Positions 45,249 to 53,645 of a DNA stretch of 64,000 nt are shown here, piece by piece. The notes beneath the pieces were generated by a model. That model ran no database searches, was not told where the DNA came from, and saw only the letters and a list, made by a program, of their open reading frames with translations. How positions within the stretch are numbered: position 1 is the first letter of the stretch; every line of letters begins with the position of its first letter. The position numbers and the translations under genes are program-made. This DNA is from Thiothrix sp. UBA5583 (lineage in GTDB: Bacteria > Pseudomonadota > Gammaproteobacteria > Thiotrichales > Thiotrichaceae): NCBI GenBank assembly GCA_002425225.1, contig DILV01000023.1, positions 1-64,000 of the forward strand. Direction: 5' to 3'.

Positions 45249-45965
45249 ATGCTTGGAAAGTTGCTGCGAGGGGAAAGCACTCAAGTCCCACCTGAATTAC
45301 CATTAGCCTTTAGCTTGGCAGGTGAGCGTCGTTTGCGTATCCAGAAAGATTATCAGCCGGTTGATGCGTGGCGGTTTTTGTCGCACCACATCCGTCGGCA
45401 TCCCCAGGATTTACGAGCCCACACCCAGCGGATACTGTTGGCACAGCACGAATCACTGCTTGACAGGTTGCCCGGTAGCCTTCAGGACGCCTTTCTCGCA
45501 TTGGACAATGCCGGTCAATTGTTGCGGCAGCGCCTGCTAGAATTGGTTGGAGAAGACTTGTCACCTGAAGACAAGACATTCTTTACCGAATGGATGAAGC
45601 AGGATACGACTCCGGCGGCAGGCTCACAGTGGCGCAAAGGCTCACTACTGACCACCGGTCAGGATCACGTGACAGCCAGATTGTTGCACATTGAGCGCAG
45701 CCAGGAAACATCGCAATATACCGATGTCATGGAGGAGGTATTTGCCTGTCTTGAGTATGGACAGATTGATACAGCGAGGGAATTGCTGGAAGCAGAAATG
45801 CTGGCTGGCAACACAAATGAAAACATGGAGCAGGAACTTGTGAACATTTACCAGTATACACGCGACAGGGAAAAGCTAAATGCAATGGTGAAACATCTGG
45901 AGGAGGCAGGGCATGAAGTTTCCGCTTTGTGGAGAGAAAAACAGCAGGAATCCGAACATTGGTAA
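45249..45965 (+). CDS. Unrecognised protein with helical repeats, first gene of the GTPase cluster
   Basis: 238 residues, no signal or membrane helix. The C-terminal half reads as TPR-like pairs (VMEEVFACLEYGQIDTARELLEAEML ... ENMEQELVNIYQYTRDREKLNAMVKHL), similar in style to FimV C-terminal repeats. The N-terminal half has no recognised domain. It is the first of nine co-directional genes with gaps of at most 200 bases. Function unknown. Confidence 0.6.
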   Translation: MLGKLLRGESTQVPPELPLAFSLAGERRLRIQKDYQPVDAWRFLSHHIRRHPQDLRAHTQRILLAQHESLLDRLPGSLQDAFLALDNAGQLLRQRLLELVGEDLSPEDKTFFTEWMKQDTTPAAGSQWRKGSLLTTGQDHVTARLLHIERSQETSQYTDVMEEVFACLEYGQIDTARELLEAEMLAGNTNENMEQELVNIYQYTRDREKLNAMVKHLEEAGHEVSALWREKQQESEHW

Positions 45966-45988
45966 AACAACGATAAGCAGGCAGGATT

Positions 45989-47338
45989 ATGCTGAAACAT
46001 ACCAAAACCGGGCCACTCAAAGTAGCACTGTTGAGCATCAGCCCGCATAACAGGGCTATTCTGGAATTCTTTTTTGCAGGAGCAGGCCGCAATCTGTTCA
46101 AGGTTGTTACCGAATCTGAAGCAGATGTACTGATCGTTGACTATGACCATCCCGGTGCACGCGATGAATGGGAGAAACGTGCCCACTCCGGCAAGCCAGG
46201 CATTGTTCTGTCTGTCCACTCCGTCGATATACCCAACGGCATCTGGATTCCCAAGCCACTGACATCCAAAGCCCTGACTGAAGCCGCCAATCAGGCATCC
46301 AACATGCTGGTTGCCCAACCCTCCGTTTCCCGTCAGGTCGATGCCCTCGCCAGCACCAAAGAAACAGAACCGCTGCCATCCGCACAAAGCCTGTTCGGCA
46401 GCCTTTCACCACAGCCGTTTGGGGTTAGTTCCACGCCATCAAAAAAACTGCGCTCACTGGTTCTCAACCTGACGGAAGACGAGGAAGAAGACACCACGCC
46501 CGCAACGCCTTCCGTCCCCGTCGTGGAAACAGTATTTGACCCGGCAGAAAATGACATCAGCATGGAAGAAATTGCCCGCCCGGTCGAGCCTTCCATTCCT
46601 CCTGAAGTGGCTGAACGTCGCTGGCGTGAATTGTGTGGCGAGCATGAGGATGTCCACAACCCATCAGCATGGCATCTGGAAGTGATGCTGTTTACGCCGG
46701 AAAACTATCTGCTGACCAATATTCTGGATGCCTTGCGTCTGACCCGGCAAGCCGATGAGGCCGTGCAAATCAATCTGCCCAACGGGCATTTTGCCCTGCT
46801 CATGCCTAGCAGGTGTCAGGCATATTGCACACTGGACACCCGGTCAGATGAATTCAGCATGTTATGCAATAATCCTGTGCAAACCGGGCAGGTTACTCTA
46901 CATATACCTAGCAGTGCCGAACTAAACCAGTTGCAAACCCAAGCCGAGGAAAACCAGTCGGGTTTACAGGACATGGAGGCGTTTGTTTGGGTGATTAGCC
47001 TGCTGACCTCAAGGGGACGCATGAGCCGCAGCATTGACATCAACCAGCAAGTCTCCCTGAAACACTGGCCTAACATGACACGCCTTGAACAGTTTCCACA
47101 CATCATGCGTATTGCAGCACTGTGGAACCAGCGTCCGGGGAATGCGTTTGAGATTGCTCAGGCACTGGATATACCACAACGTTACGTTTTCGCATTTTAT
47201 ACCGCAGCCAGCACACTTAACCTGTTTGAAATGGATCAGACCAAACTCAAAAGTCGTGAAAAAGAAAAGCCCAAGGAAGAAAGCCGTGGCCTGTTCTCAC
47301 GCCTGCTGAAGCGCTTGCTGGGAGGAGGCCGCAAGTAA
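45989..47338 (+). CDS. Unrecognised cytoplasmic protein with receiver-like N-terminus, GTPase cluster
   Basis: 449 residues. The N-terminal 100 residues (LKVALLSISPHNRAILEFFF...ADVLIVDYDHPG) resemble a response-regulator receiver fold, with VLIVDYD in the place of the phospho-acceptor strand. A Pro/Thr/Glu-rich linker (about 130-200) follows, then a helical C-terminal part with FEIAQALDIPQRYVFAFYTAAS, likely a winged helix. It ends with a basic segment LFSRLLKRLLGGGRK. Only 3 bases separate it from the GTPase gene, so a partner or effector role is inferred. Confidence 0.6.
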   Translation: MLKHTKTGPLKVALLSISPHNRAILEFFFAGAGRNLFKVVTESEADVLIVDYDHPGARDEWEKRAHSGKPGIVLSVHSVDIPNGIWIPKPLTSKALTEAANQASNMLVAQPSVSRQVDALASTKETEPLPSAQSLFGSLSPQPFGVSSTPSKKLRSLVLNLTEDEEEDTTPATPSVPVVETVFDPAENDISMEEIARPVEPSIPPEVAERRWRELCGEHEDVHNPSAWHLEVMLFTPENYLLTNILDALRLTRQADEAVQINLPNGHFALLMPSRCQAYCTLDTRSDEFSMLCNNPVQTGQVTLHIPSSAELNQLQTQAEENQSGLQDMEAFVWVISLLTSRGRMSRSIDINQQVSLKHWPNMTRLEQFPHIMRIAALWNQRPGNAFEIAQALDIPQRYVFAFYTAASTLNLFEMDQTKLKSREKEKPKEESRGLFSRLLKRLLGGGRK

Positions 47339-47341
47339 TTT

Positions 47342-47884
47342 ATGAGCATCATCAACCGTAAAATCATTTTCACCGGACCTGTTGGCGCGGGCAAAACAAC
47401 CGCGATTGCAGCCATCAGTGACATCAAGCCCATTACCACCGATGAATACGCATCGGACATGACCAAAAGCCGCAAGCCACAGACAACAGTGGCAATGGAT
47501 TATGGCCTGATCCGGTTAAGTGAAAATGAGCGGGTACACCTGTACGGCACGCCAGGACAGGAGCGTTTCGATTTCATGTGGGATATTTTGACCAAAGGCG
47601 GGATCGGCCTCATCCTGCTGTTGGACAATACCCGCAAGGATCCCCAACAGGATTTGCGTTTCTACACCAACGCATTCCGCGATTTCATTGAAAAGAAACA
47701 ACTGGTTGTTGGCGTTACCCGTATGGACATGCAACGCAAGCCAGGATTGGCTGAATACCGGCAGTGGCTGGAAGGGTTATCCCTGCAATCCCCGGTATTC
47801 GAGATTGATGCCCGCAGTCACAAGGATGTCACCATGTTAGTTCAGGCATTGCTGTTCTCACTGGATCCAGGAGTGACACACTAA
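47342..47884 (+). CDS. Ras-like small GTPase (MglA/COG2229 type)
   Basis: 180 residues. G1 is GPVGAGKTT (12-20), switch I contains the Thr in PITTDEYASD, G3 is YGTPGQERFDFMW, and the base-binding motif is VTRMD where NKxD is usual in Ras. The PGQER form and length match bacterial MglA-like GTPases, which act as polarity switches with a Roadblock-type GAP/partner. Such a partner follows at 48564. Gene ends one base into the next start (TAATG). Confidence 0.9.
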   Translation: MSIINRKIIFTGPVGAGKTTAIAAISDIKPITTDEYASDMTKSRKPQTTVAMDYGLIRLSENERVHLYGTPGQERFDFMWDILTKGGIGLILLLDNTRKDPQQDLRFYTNAFRDFIEKKQLVVGVTRMDMQRKPGLAEYRQWLEGLSLQSPVFEIDARSHKDVTMLVQALLFSLDPGVTH

Positions 47885-48531
47885 TGAGCGAGTATATACT
47901 CACTGAAAACCTCTACCTCGGTATCACGCCTGGCGGCACTTATTACGCCGTACAGGACAAAGCCGCCGAACCGGGGCGGGAATTCCTGCACAGGCTGTTA
48001 CAGGAAGCGGAAACTCCGCTCTTCAACGTGGACGTAGCCTGTGAGTTAAGTGGCTACAAAAAGAAACGTGCCCTTGAATTTGTCCACTGGATGCAGGAAG
48101 CTGGCCTGATTGCCGGGCTGGAACGCAGCGAAAGAGCGCCGCAGGAAACACTGGAAAGGCTGCTGCCACAACTGTTGCGCAGCATGTCTGATGAAGGCAA
48201 AGCCATTCTGGCAGAAAGCCGTGGGCTTTATCTCGGCAGTGCTGGATATACGCACGAAGCTGCTGAAGAACTGGCTGCATTGAGTGCCAACCTCACGGCT
48301 GTTTATGCACGGCACAAGGAATTGTTGCAAGGCAACCTCGGCTACCGGCAACGTGCCTGGGGGCTAGTGGATGCCAGCGGCAACAGTGAAGTGGGTTTCT
48401 GGCCCCTGTACATCGGTCAGAATCGCTTCACCCTGATCATCGGAGGCGTTCCCCAGTTCAACCAGCCGGACTTCAAGCGTCTGGTGTGGGCACTGGAAAT
48501 GCGTTACGGCAATACTGAAATACCTGTTTGA
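47884..48531 (+). CDS. Unrecognised cytoplasmic protein, GTPase cluster
   Basis: 215 residues, no membrane segment. The first 80 residues resemble a winged-helix pattern (LFNVDVACELSGYKKKRALEFVHWMQEAGLIAGL). The rest includes a helical part and a C-terminal beta-rich ending RFTLIIGGVPQFNQPDFKRLVWALEMRYG. No known family recognised. The start overlaps the GTPase stop, implying coupled synthesis in fixed ratio. It could link the GTPase to its output. Confidence 0.6.
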   Translation: MSEYILTENLYLGITPGGTYYAVQDKAAEPGREFLHRLLQEAETPLFNVDVACELSGYKKKRALEFVHWMQEAGLIAGLERSERAPQETLERLLPQLLRSMSDEGKAILAESRGLYLGSAGYTHEAAEELAALSANLTAVYARHKELLQGNLGYRQRAWGLVDASGNSEVGFWPLYIGQNRFTLIIGGVPQFNQPDFKRLVWALEMRYGNTEIPV

Positions 48532-48563
48532 TGTAAATCCATTACAACCAAGGAGAATAATAC

Positions 48564-48926
48564 ATGCGTTCTGAAATGCTTAATTCCATTTTGAGTGACC
48601 TGAATGGCTCTTCCGCAGACATAGAAGCCTCTGCCGTCCTGTCCACTGATGGCCTGATGATGGCATCCCTGCTGCCTTCCGGCATGGATGAAGACCGCGT
48701 GGGTGCGATGAGTGCGGCGATGTTGTCACTCGGCGACCGTACAGCGGAAGAATTGGCACGTGGCGCTCTGGAACAGGTTTTGATCAAGGGAGCTCGCGGT
48801 TACATCCTGATGACTCATGCCGGTCATGAAGCAGTCGTCACGGTACTGGCGAAACCCAATGCCCGCCTGGGATTGATTTTCCTTGATGTTAAACGTGCTG
48901 CTGAAAGTATCGGCAAAATTATCTGA
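48564..48926 (+). CDS. Roadblock/LC7 domain protein (MglB-like)
   Basis: 120 residues. It fits the Roadblock fold from start to end: EASAVLSTDGLMMASLLPSG, then GAMSAAMLSLGDRTAEEL, ...LEQVLIKGARGYILMTHAG, and ...AVVTVLAKPNARLGLIFLDVKRAAESI. Roadblock proteins are GAPs or partners of MglA-type GTPases. Its place two genes after the GTPase matches an mglAB-type pair, with an unknown protein between. Confidence 0.9.
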   Translation: MRSEMLNSILSDLNGSSADIEASAVLSTDGLMMASLLPSGMDEDRVGAMSAAMLSLGDRTAEELARGALEQVLIKGARGYILMTHAGHEAVVTVLAKPNARLGLIFLDVKRAAESIGKII

Positions 48927-49024
48927 GGACGGATCAACGCCGGACAGTCACGTGACGTAGCCCAAATAAGAACAGCCGGTTCTGCACACGCGAGTGTCTG
49001 ATGCAGGATCAAGAGAGATTTGCG

Positions 49025-49534
49025 ATGGACGACATGAAACCTGAAAATGTGCAGGAGCCGTACACCACGCACCTGCTGCATTACTACGATGGTACTTCAC
49101 GGCATGTTCTTGTCAAAGACGAAGAAGTGCCCTTTCCTGAAGGAAAGCTGATTGTATCCAGAACTGACCTGCAAGGTGTCATAACCCATTGCAATCAGGC
49201 ATTTGTGGATATGTCAGGCTATACGGAAGAAGAACTGATCGGTCAACCGCACTATATTCTCCGCCACCCTGACATGCCCAAAGCGGCATTCAAGGATGCA
49301 TGGGACACCGCCGCAAGCGGTCAAAAATGGCATGGCTATGTCAAAAACCTACGCAAAGATGGGCGTTATTACTGGGTTTACGCCACCATCATCCTCAATG
49401 TCCGTGACGGACAACCCGTCAGTTGCACCTCGGTGCGGCGCAAGCCTTCACGCAAGCAGGTAGATGCCTGTATTGAACTGTACGCCCGTATGAAGCAGGA
49501 AGAAGCTGCACTCATGAAACAGGAGGTGAGATAG
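49025..49534 (+). CDS. Aer-type PAS-domain protein without an output domain
   Basis: 169 residues. The PAS domain (about 40-145) matches the FAD-binding Aer type: DLQGVITHCNQAFVDMSGYTEEELIGQPHYILRHPDMP, W in QKWHGYVKNLRKDGRYYWVYA. There is no transmembrane segment and no methyl-accepting or kinase domain; the protein ends in a short helical tail (about 146-169). It could sense redox state and relay it by protein contact. Start at 49025 has GAGAG upstream; a start eight codons earlier is possible. Confidence 0.85.
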   Translation: MDDMKPENVQEPYTTHLLHYYDGTSRHVLVKDEEVPFPEGKLIVSRTDLQGVITHCNQAFVDMSGYTEEELIGQPHYILRHPDMPKAAFKDAWDTAASGQKWHGYVKNLRKDGRYYWVYATIILNVRDGQPVSCTSVRRKPSRKQVDACIELYARMKQEEAALMKQEVR

Positions 49535-49537
49535 GCC

Positions 49538-50284
49538 ATGCGTTATGTGATGACTGTTAGCCCTGATTTTCCGCCTACCAAAATTGCAGGCTGGTACATC
49601 TTCAATACCTGGTTGCAACGCCAGTTGGGTGAACACATCCATCTGGAACTGTATCAGGATTTTGCCAGCCAGCGCGATGCCATCCGTGCGGACAACATTG
49701 ACCTGATCTATGCCAACCCCTTTGACGCTGCCATGCTGGTACGTGAGCGAGGCTTTGTTGCCATCGCCACCCCGATAAACATATCAGACGAAGCCATTAT
49801 TGCGGTCTCCGCTGACTCCAGCATCCATGAAGTGGAACAGTTGCAACCCGGCACGCGGATTGCCACCACGGACGACCCGGATGTCAATCTGATTTCCATG
49901 ATCATGCTGGAACCCGCCAACCTGTCAGCCCGGAATGTCGAAACCCAAACGGTTGACACCTATGTGCTGGTTGCCAAACAACTGCTACAAGGTAAGGCTG
50001 ATGTAGGGTTTTTCCTGCGGGATGCCTTTCAGGGTCTTTCCAGAATGATTAGGGAGCAATTGCGACCACTGGTACGCAGTGAAATACACGTCATCCGCCA
50101 TGTATTGCTGGCTGGCCCACGCTTGCAGGCACGACACGATGATTTGCGGCAATTACTCCCCGCCATGACCGCTGATACCAAAAGCAACTCGGTACTGGTA
50201 AGTCTGGGGCTACAGGGATGGGAATTACAGGGTCAGGAAGATACCGAATTTATGATTGACCTGATGGATACACTGGTTGACTAA
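49538..50284 (+). CDS. PhnD-like periplasmic-binding-protein domain lacking a signal peptide
   Basis: 248 residues. The fold matches the PhnD/SsuA type II binding proteins: YQDFASQRDAIRADNIDLIYANPFDAAMLVRERGFVAIATP, and GTRIATTDDPDVNLISMIMLE, then ADVGFFLRDAFQGL. The protein starts at MRYVMTVSPDFP, with no signal peptide, so it should stay in the cytoplasm. It is therefore more likely a ligand-sensing or partner domain than a transporter part. It is 3 bases after the PAS gene. Confidence 0.82.
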   Translation: MRYVMTVSPDFPPTKIAGWYIFNTWLQRQLGEHIHLELYQDFASQRDAIRADNIDLIYANPFDAAMLVRERGFVAIATPINISDEAIIAVSADSSIHEVEQLQPGTRIATTDDPDVNLISMIMLEPANLSARNVETQTVDTYVLVAKQLLQGKADVGFFLRDAFQGLSRMIREQLRPLVRSEIHVIRHVLLAGPRLQARHDDLRQLLPAMTADTKSNSVLVSLGLQGWELQGQEDTEFMIDLMDTLVD

Positions 50285-50285
50285 C

Positions 50286-51512
50286 ATGAACAAAATGCAC
50301 CCTACACCCCGTTTGCTGGCGACCTCGGTCTCCGCATTGGCATTGTGGTTCTGCCTAGCTGGTTCCGTGCTGGCAGAAGACAAGACATGGGAAGTCAAAC
50401 CCGGTGACACGCTGGGTGCAATCATCAGCAAGGAATACCCCGGTTACACCACCAACCGGGCAGCCATCATGCAAGCCGTTATCAAGGCCAGCCCGGATGC
50501 GTTCATCGACAGCAACCTGAACCGGATGCGTATCGGCAAGACACTGAACCTGCCGAAGGCTGATTCCATTCCTGGCCTGCAACCTCCACCACCGCCCAAT
50601 ACAAGTGCTACTGACCCGGCAATTCAGGCAAGGCTGAAAGCCCTCGAAACCGAACGGGCAGAAATGGCGGAAACCCTCAAACTGCTGGAGGACGAAAATG
50701 CCGAATTACAAGGGCTGATCGCAGACTACGAGACCGCCAAAAAAACCAAAGATGCCGAAATCAACAAACTGGAAACCCGCATCAAGGAACTTGAAGCAGC
50801 ATCTACCGGTAAAACAGCACCTGATAAAGCCCCCTCTGACAAAACCACCACGGAACCTGTATCGGCGGCAACAGGCGAACCAGCAGCCAGCCCGGCAACT
50901 GCTGATATTGCTGCACTACAAAAACAGATAGTCGACCTGCAAGGTGAAAACACCGAAATACAGACACAACTGGAAACAGCCAAGATGGATCTGGCTGACA
51001 GTCAGGGGCTGGCAGACGAATTCAAAGCCCAATTGGATGAGCTGAAAAGCAAAAACGAAGCGCTCAGCAATGACCTGCAACAGGCACGAGCCGCCACTGC
51101 CGTTGCAGAAAGCAATGCAGCCGGTTCCAACCGTCTGCCGTGGATTTTGCTGGGTATCATGGCACTGTTGATGCTGCCGCTGCTGTGGCTGTTGCGACGC
51201 AACCAAAATGAACCCAGCATCACGACCATCCCGGCAGCTCCCAAACCGGCAACTGACATCCAGCCGCTCGTTCCTGCTGTTGAAACAGTTACAACGCCCA
51301 TATCCCGTAGCAAACCGGCACATGAGCAAATCCCGGAACCGGAAAAAATCGAGCCGGATGTACCGGATGTTGACCTCAAGCTGGATATTGCCCGAGCCTA
51401 CCTTGATTTGCGCAACCCAGAAGCGGCAGCAGACATTCTCAAGGATGTGTTGGGCGAAGGTGGAACCCGCCAGAAACAGGAAGCTCGCGAAATCCTTTCC
51501 TTTATTAGTTGA
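50286..51512 (+). CDS. FimV/HubP-like LysM membrane protein
   Basis: 408 residues. A signal peptide (about 1-30) is followed by a FimV-type LysM region (WEVKPGDTLGAIISKEYPGY...MRIGKTLNLP, about 38-92), a coiled coil (about 110-290), a transmembrane helix (LPWILLGIMALLMLPLLWLL, about 285-305) and a C-terminal TPR-like FimV element (VDLKLDIARAYLDLRNPEAAADILKDVLGEGG). It binds peptidoglycan and anchors cytoplasmic partners at cell poles in related bacteria. Shorter than typical FimV. Begins 2 bases after the PhnD-like gene stop. Confidence 0.85.
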   Translation: MNKMHPTPRLLATSVSALALWFCLAGSVLAEDKTWEVKPGDTLGAIISKEYPGYTTNRAAIMQAVIKASPDAFIDSNLNRMRIGKTLNLPKADSIPGLQPPPPPNTSATDPAIQARLKALETERAEMAETLKLLEDENAELQGLIADYETAKKTKDAEINKLETRIKELEAASTGKTAPDKAPSDKTTTEPVSAATGEPAASPATADIAALQKQIVDLQGENTEIQTQLETAKMDLADSQGLADEFKAQLDELKSKNEALSNDLQQARAATAVAESNAAGSNRLPWILLGIMALLMLPLLWLLRRNQNEPSITTIPAAPKPATDIQPLVPAVETVTTPISRSKPAHEQIPEPEKIEPDVPDVDLKLDIARAYLDLRNPEAAADILKDVLGEGGTRQKQEAREILSFIS

Positions 51513-51569
51513 TTCGCCAATATCTGCGGTAGCAACCCGAAGGCAGCCCCATGCCGTTTATCATTAAAA

Positions 51570-51591
51570 ATTAGCAGGTTATCCTGCTAAT
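51570..51591. repeat. Perfect inverted repeat between the FimV-like and OmpA-like genes
   Basis: ATTAGCAGG / CCTGCTAAT with a 4-base TTAT loop. There is no T-run on the plus strand but five Ts follow on the minus strand. It could be a processing hairpin or weak terminator within the 198-base gap. Confidence 0.55.
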
Positions 51592-51710
51592 CCCACGATC
51601 AACCCATTCCATCCGCTTGGCAATGGCTGAGTCTAACCAAATCCATTAGCCTGTTTCCTGAGCCATTAGACTATATTCTATGGTTTCTGGATTTGTTGAT
51701 GGAGTTTCCG

Positions 51711-52448
51711 ATGGCTACCCCCACCATTTTGTACGAAAAACCGTTATTCCCGCTGGTTGTGTTTCTGGTGTTGCTGATTGCAGCAACGCTGAGCGTATTT
51801 GCCATCCTTTTCAAACAGTCAGACATCGAAACCGACCTGTTGCAGCGCACCCGGCAAGCCCTGAGCGAAGCAGGTTTACCTGCGGATGGTATCCGCTTCC
51901 AAGGGCGTGACGGCATCCTGAGCGGCGCTGTGGTTGATGAAAACGTTGCCACCCAACTGGAAAACACTATCCGGCAAGTATACGGGGTGCGGAACGTTGA
52001 AAACCGTGTCGAAATTGCGCAAACCGCAGCCATAGATGCAGCCAGTATCCCTCAAACACCGCCTCCTGCGGCCGGTCTGTACATTCCATCCAAGAAACAT
52101 CCGGTAGAGCAAATCGACCTGAGCGCCATCCAGTTTGACTATGCGCGGGCAGAGCTGGAAGCCGACAGCATGAGTATTCTAGAAAACATCAGTACTGAAC
52201 TTCAGAAAAGCCCGCAAATGAAAATTGAAGTATCTGCCCACACGGATGACAGCGGCACTGCACTAGGCAAAATGGCAGTAACCCAGGCACGAGCAGAGGC
52301 AATCCGCACTTATCTGCTATCCAAGGGCATCCACCCTGAACAGGTCAAAGCCCAGGGTTACGGCTCCGTCCGCCCTGTCGCTGACAATAGCACCGACGAA
52401 GGTCGCCAACAGAACCGGCGAATTGAAATTACCGTATTAGAGGAATAA
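51711..52448 (+). CDS. Membrane-anchored BON-OmpA-family peptidoglycan-binding protein
   Basis: 245 residues. One N-terminal transmembrane helix (about 13-35), a BON-like domain (about 45-105), a short Pro-rich linker and an OmpA-C domain (about 125-240). The OmpA part has IQFDYARAEL, VSAHTDDSG (the DAP-binding Asp region) and NRRIEITV. It should tie the inner membrane to peptidoglycan. The start at 51711 has GGAG 9 bases upstream; the longer frame adds six residues. Followed 3 bases later by the next gene. Confidence 0.85.
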   Translation: MATPTILYEKPLFPLVVFLVLLIAATLSVFAILFKQSDIETDLLQRTRQALSEAGLPADGIRFQGRDGILSGAVVDENVATQLENTIRQVYGVRNVENRVEIAQTAAIDAASIPQTPPPAAGLYIPSKKHPVEQIDLSAIQFDYARAELEADSMSILENISTELQKSPQMKIEVSAHTDDSGTALGKMAVTQARAEAIRTYLLSKGIHPEQVKAQGYGSVRPVADNSTDEGRQQNRRIEITVLEE

Positions 52449-52451
52449 TTC

Positions 52452-53147
52452 ATGGAATACCTTGCCCTCCAGATTTCTGCGTTCCTGATAACGGCAGTAA
52501 CCGTTGGTCTTGGCGTTGGCTGGTGGGCATGTAAATTCATCTACAGCGGGCGAACGACAGATTGCAAGCACGAGCTGACCGGCTTGCGGCGCAATTACGA
52601 AGACATCATCAAGGAAAATGCCGCACTACGTCTGCAACTTCGCCAACTGGAGCAGGCATTGCACAAGCTGAATACGCAACCTTCCGATGCTGACTACGGG
52701 CAGTTTCTGGAAACCCGCAAAACCCTAGAATCCACCCGCAAGCAATATGAAACCCTGCTCGAAAGGCTGCACCAGCAGGAAAAAACCCTTGGCATCCTGC
52801 GCCAGCAACTGCAAAACCAGCAACAGGAACTGGCAGCACACAAACAGGAGCTTGCCAACAAGTCGGAACCTGTTGCGGTATCCCGCCCAGCCATCCTGCC
52901 AACCCTTGAACAACGTGCCAATGGACAAAGTGACGACCTGACCCTGATTCAGGGTATCAACCAGAAACTGGCCAGCAAATTACAGGCACTCGGCATTATC
53001 ACGTATCGCCAGATTGCCGAGTTTACCCATGACGATGCCCGTGTCATCCAGCGCGTAATTGGTAATGACATCAATTTGCCACTGGAAGAATGGGCGCAAA
53101 CAGCCCGTACCCTGTTTCAGGAAAAGTATAGCCAGCCTCAAACCTGA
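52452..53147 (+). CDS. Membrane coiled-coil protein with C-terminal helix-hairpin-helix
   Basis: 231 residues. An N-terminal helix ends GLGVGWWACKF, like the VGWW helix of the protein at 44680. A coiled coil covers about 40-145. The last part LTLIQGINQKLASKLQALGIITYRQIAEFT is a helix-hairpin-helix (often found where ribosomal L21 or LapA-like proteins carry a HhH). No function known. Last gene of the plus-strand run, three bases after the OmpA-type gene. Confidence 0.7.
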   Translation: MEYLALQISAFLITAVTVGLGVGWWACKFIYSGRTTDCKHELTGLRRNYEDIIKENAALRLQLRQLEQALHKLNTQPSDADYGQFLETRKTLESTRKQYETLLERLHQQEKTLGILRQQLQNQQQELAAHKQELANKSEPVAVSRPAILPTLEQRANGQSDDLTLIQGINQKLASKLQALGIITYRQIAEFTHDDARVIQRVIGNDINLPLEEWAQTARTLFQEKYSQPQT

Positions 53148-53150
53148 GCT

Positions 53151-53645
53151 TCAGAAGCTATGCGTTTTCTGGCGGCGTTTGACGATCAGGAAACCACGCC
53201 GCAGGTCGGCGTTATACACCAGCCCCACTGTTTGCCCCTCACCCGTACCTATAAAACAGGTTTGGCGGGTTAATGCGCGGGGCTGCCACCATGCAGCAGG
53301 TGGATTATCTGCCATGAAAACCTGCCGCATGGTTTCCTCGCTCAGTTCACGCTGTTCCAGACGGTTACTGCGGATAAACTGCTCCACTGCCTGACGATCT
53401 ACCGCAAACGCAAACCAGGCCACACTTCCCCCGGCAGACATTTGCTGGACACCCTGCACATCGGCAAATGCCTCTAGCGGCGTACCAAACCAATCAGCCA
53501 GTGCCGCCCTGACATCATCCGGTTTCGCTGCCCGTAAACCGTTGGTTTGTGAAGGAAAGAAATAGTCGGCAACGTAGGGGGTCAATGCCAGACCAAGACC
53601 GGTCAGAATAACCAGCGCCATCAGGACAGGAAAAAAGTATTTCAT
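53151..53645 (-). CDS. Unrecognised membrane-anchored protein
   Basis: 164 residues with one N-terminal hydrophobic helix (about 4-24). The rest is soluble, with a beta-rich second half (QTCFIGTGEGQTVGLVYNADLRRGFLIVKRR). No family recognised. Overlaps the tatD-like gene by 4 bases and is convergent with 52452, from which it is 3 bases away. Confidence 0.65.
   Translation of the reverse strand: MKYFFPVLMALVILTGLGLALTPYVADYFFPSQTNGLRAAKPDDVRAALADWFGTPLEAFADVQGVQQMSAGGSVAWFAFAVDRQAVEQFIRSNRLEQRELSEETMRQVFMADNPPAAWWQPRALTRQTCFIGTGEGQTVGLVYNADLRRGFLIVKRRQKTHSF

Noticed and set aside
49538..50284. Phosphonate ABC transporter binding protein
   Set aside because: No signal peptide and no permease or ATPase gene nearby, so transport is unlikely.
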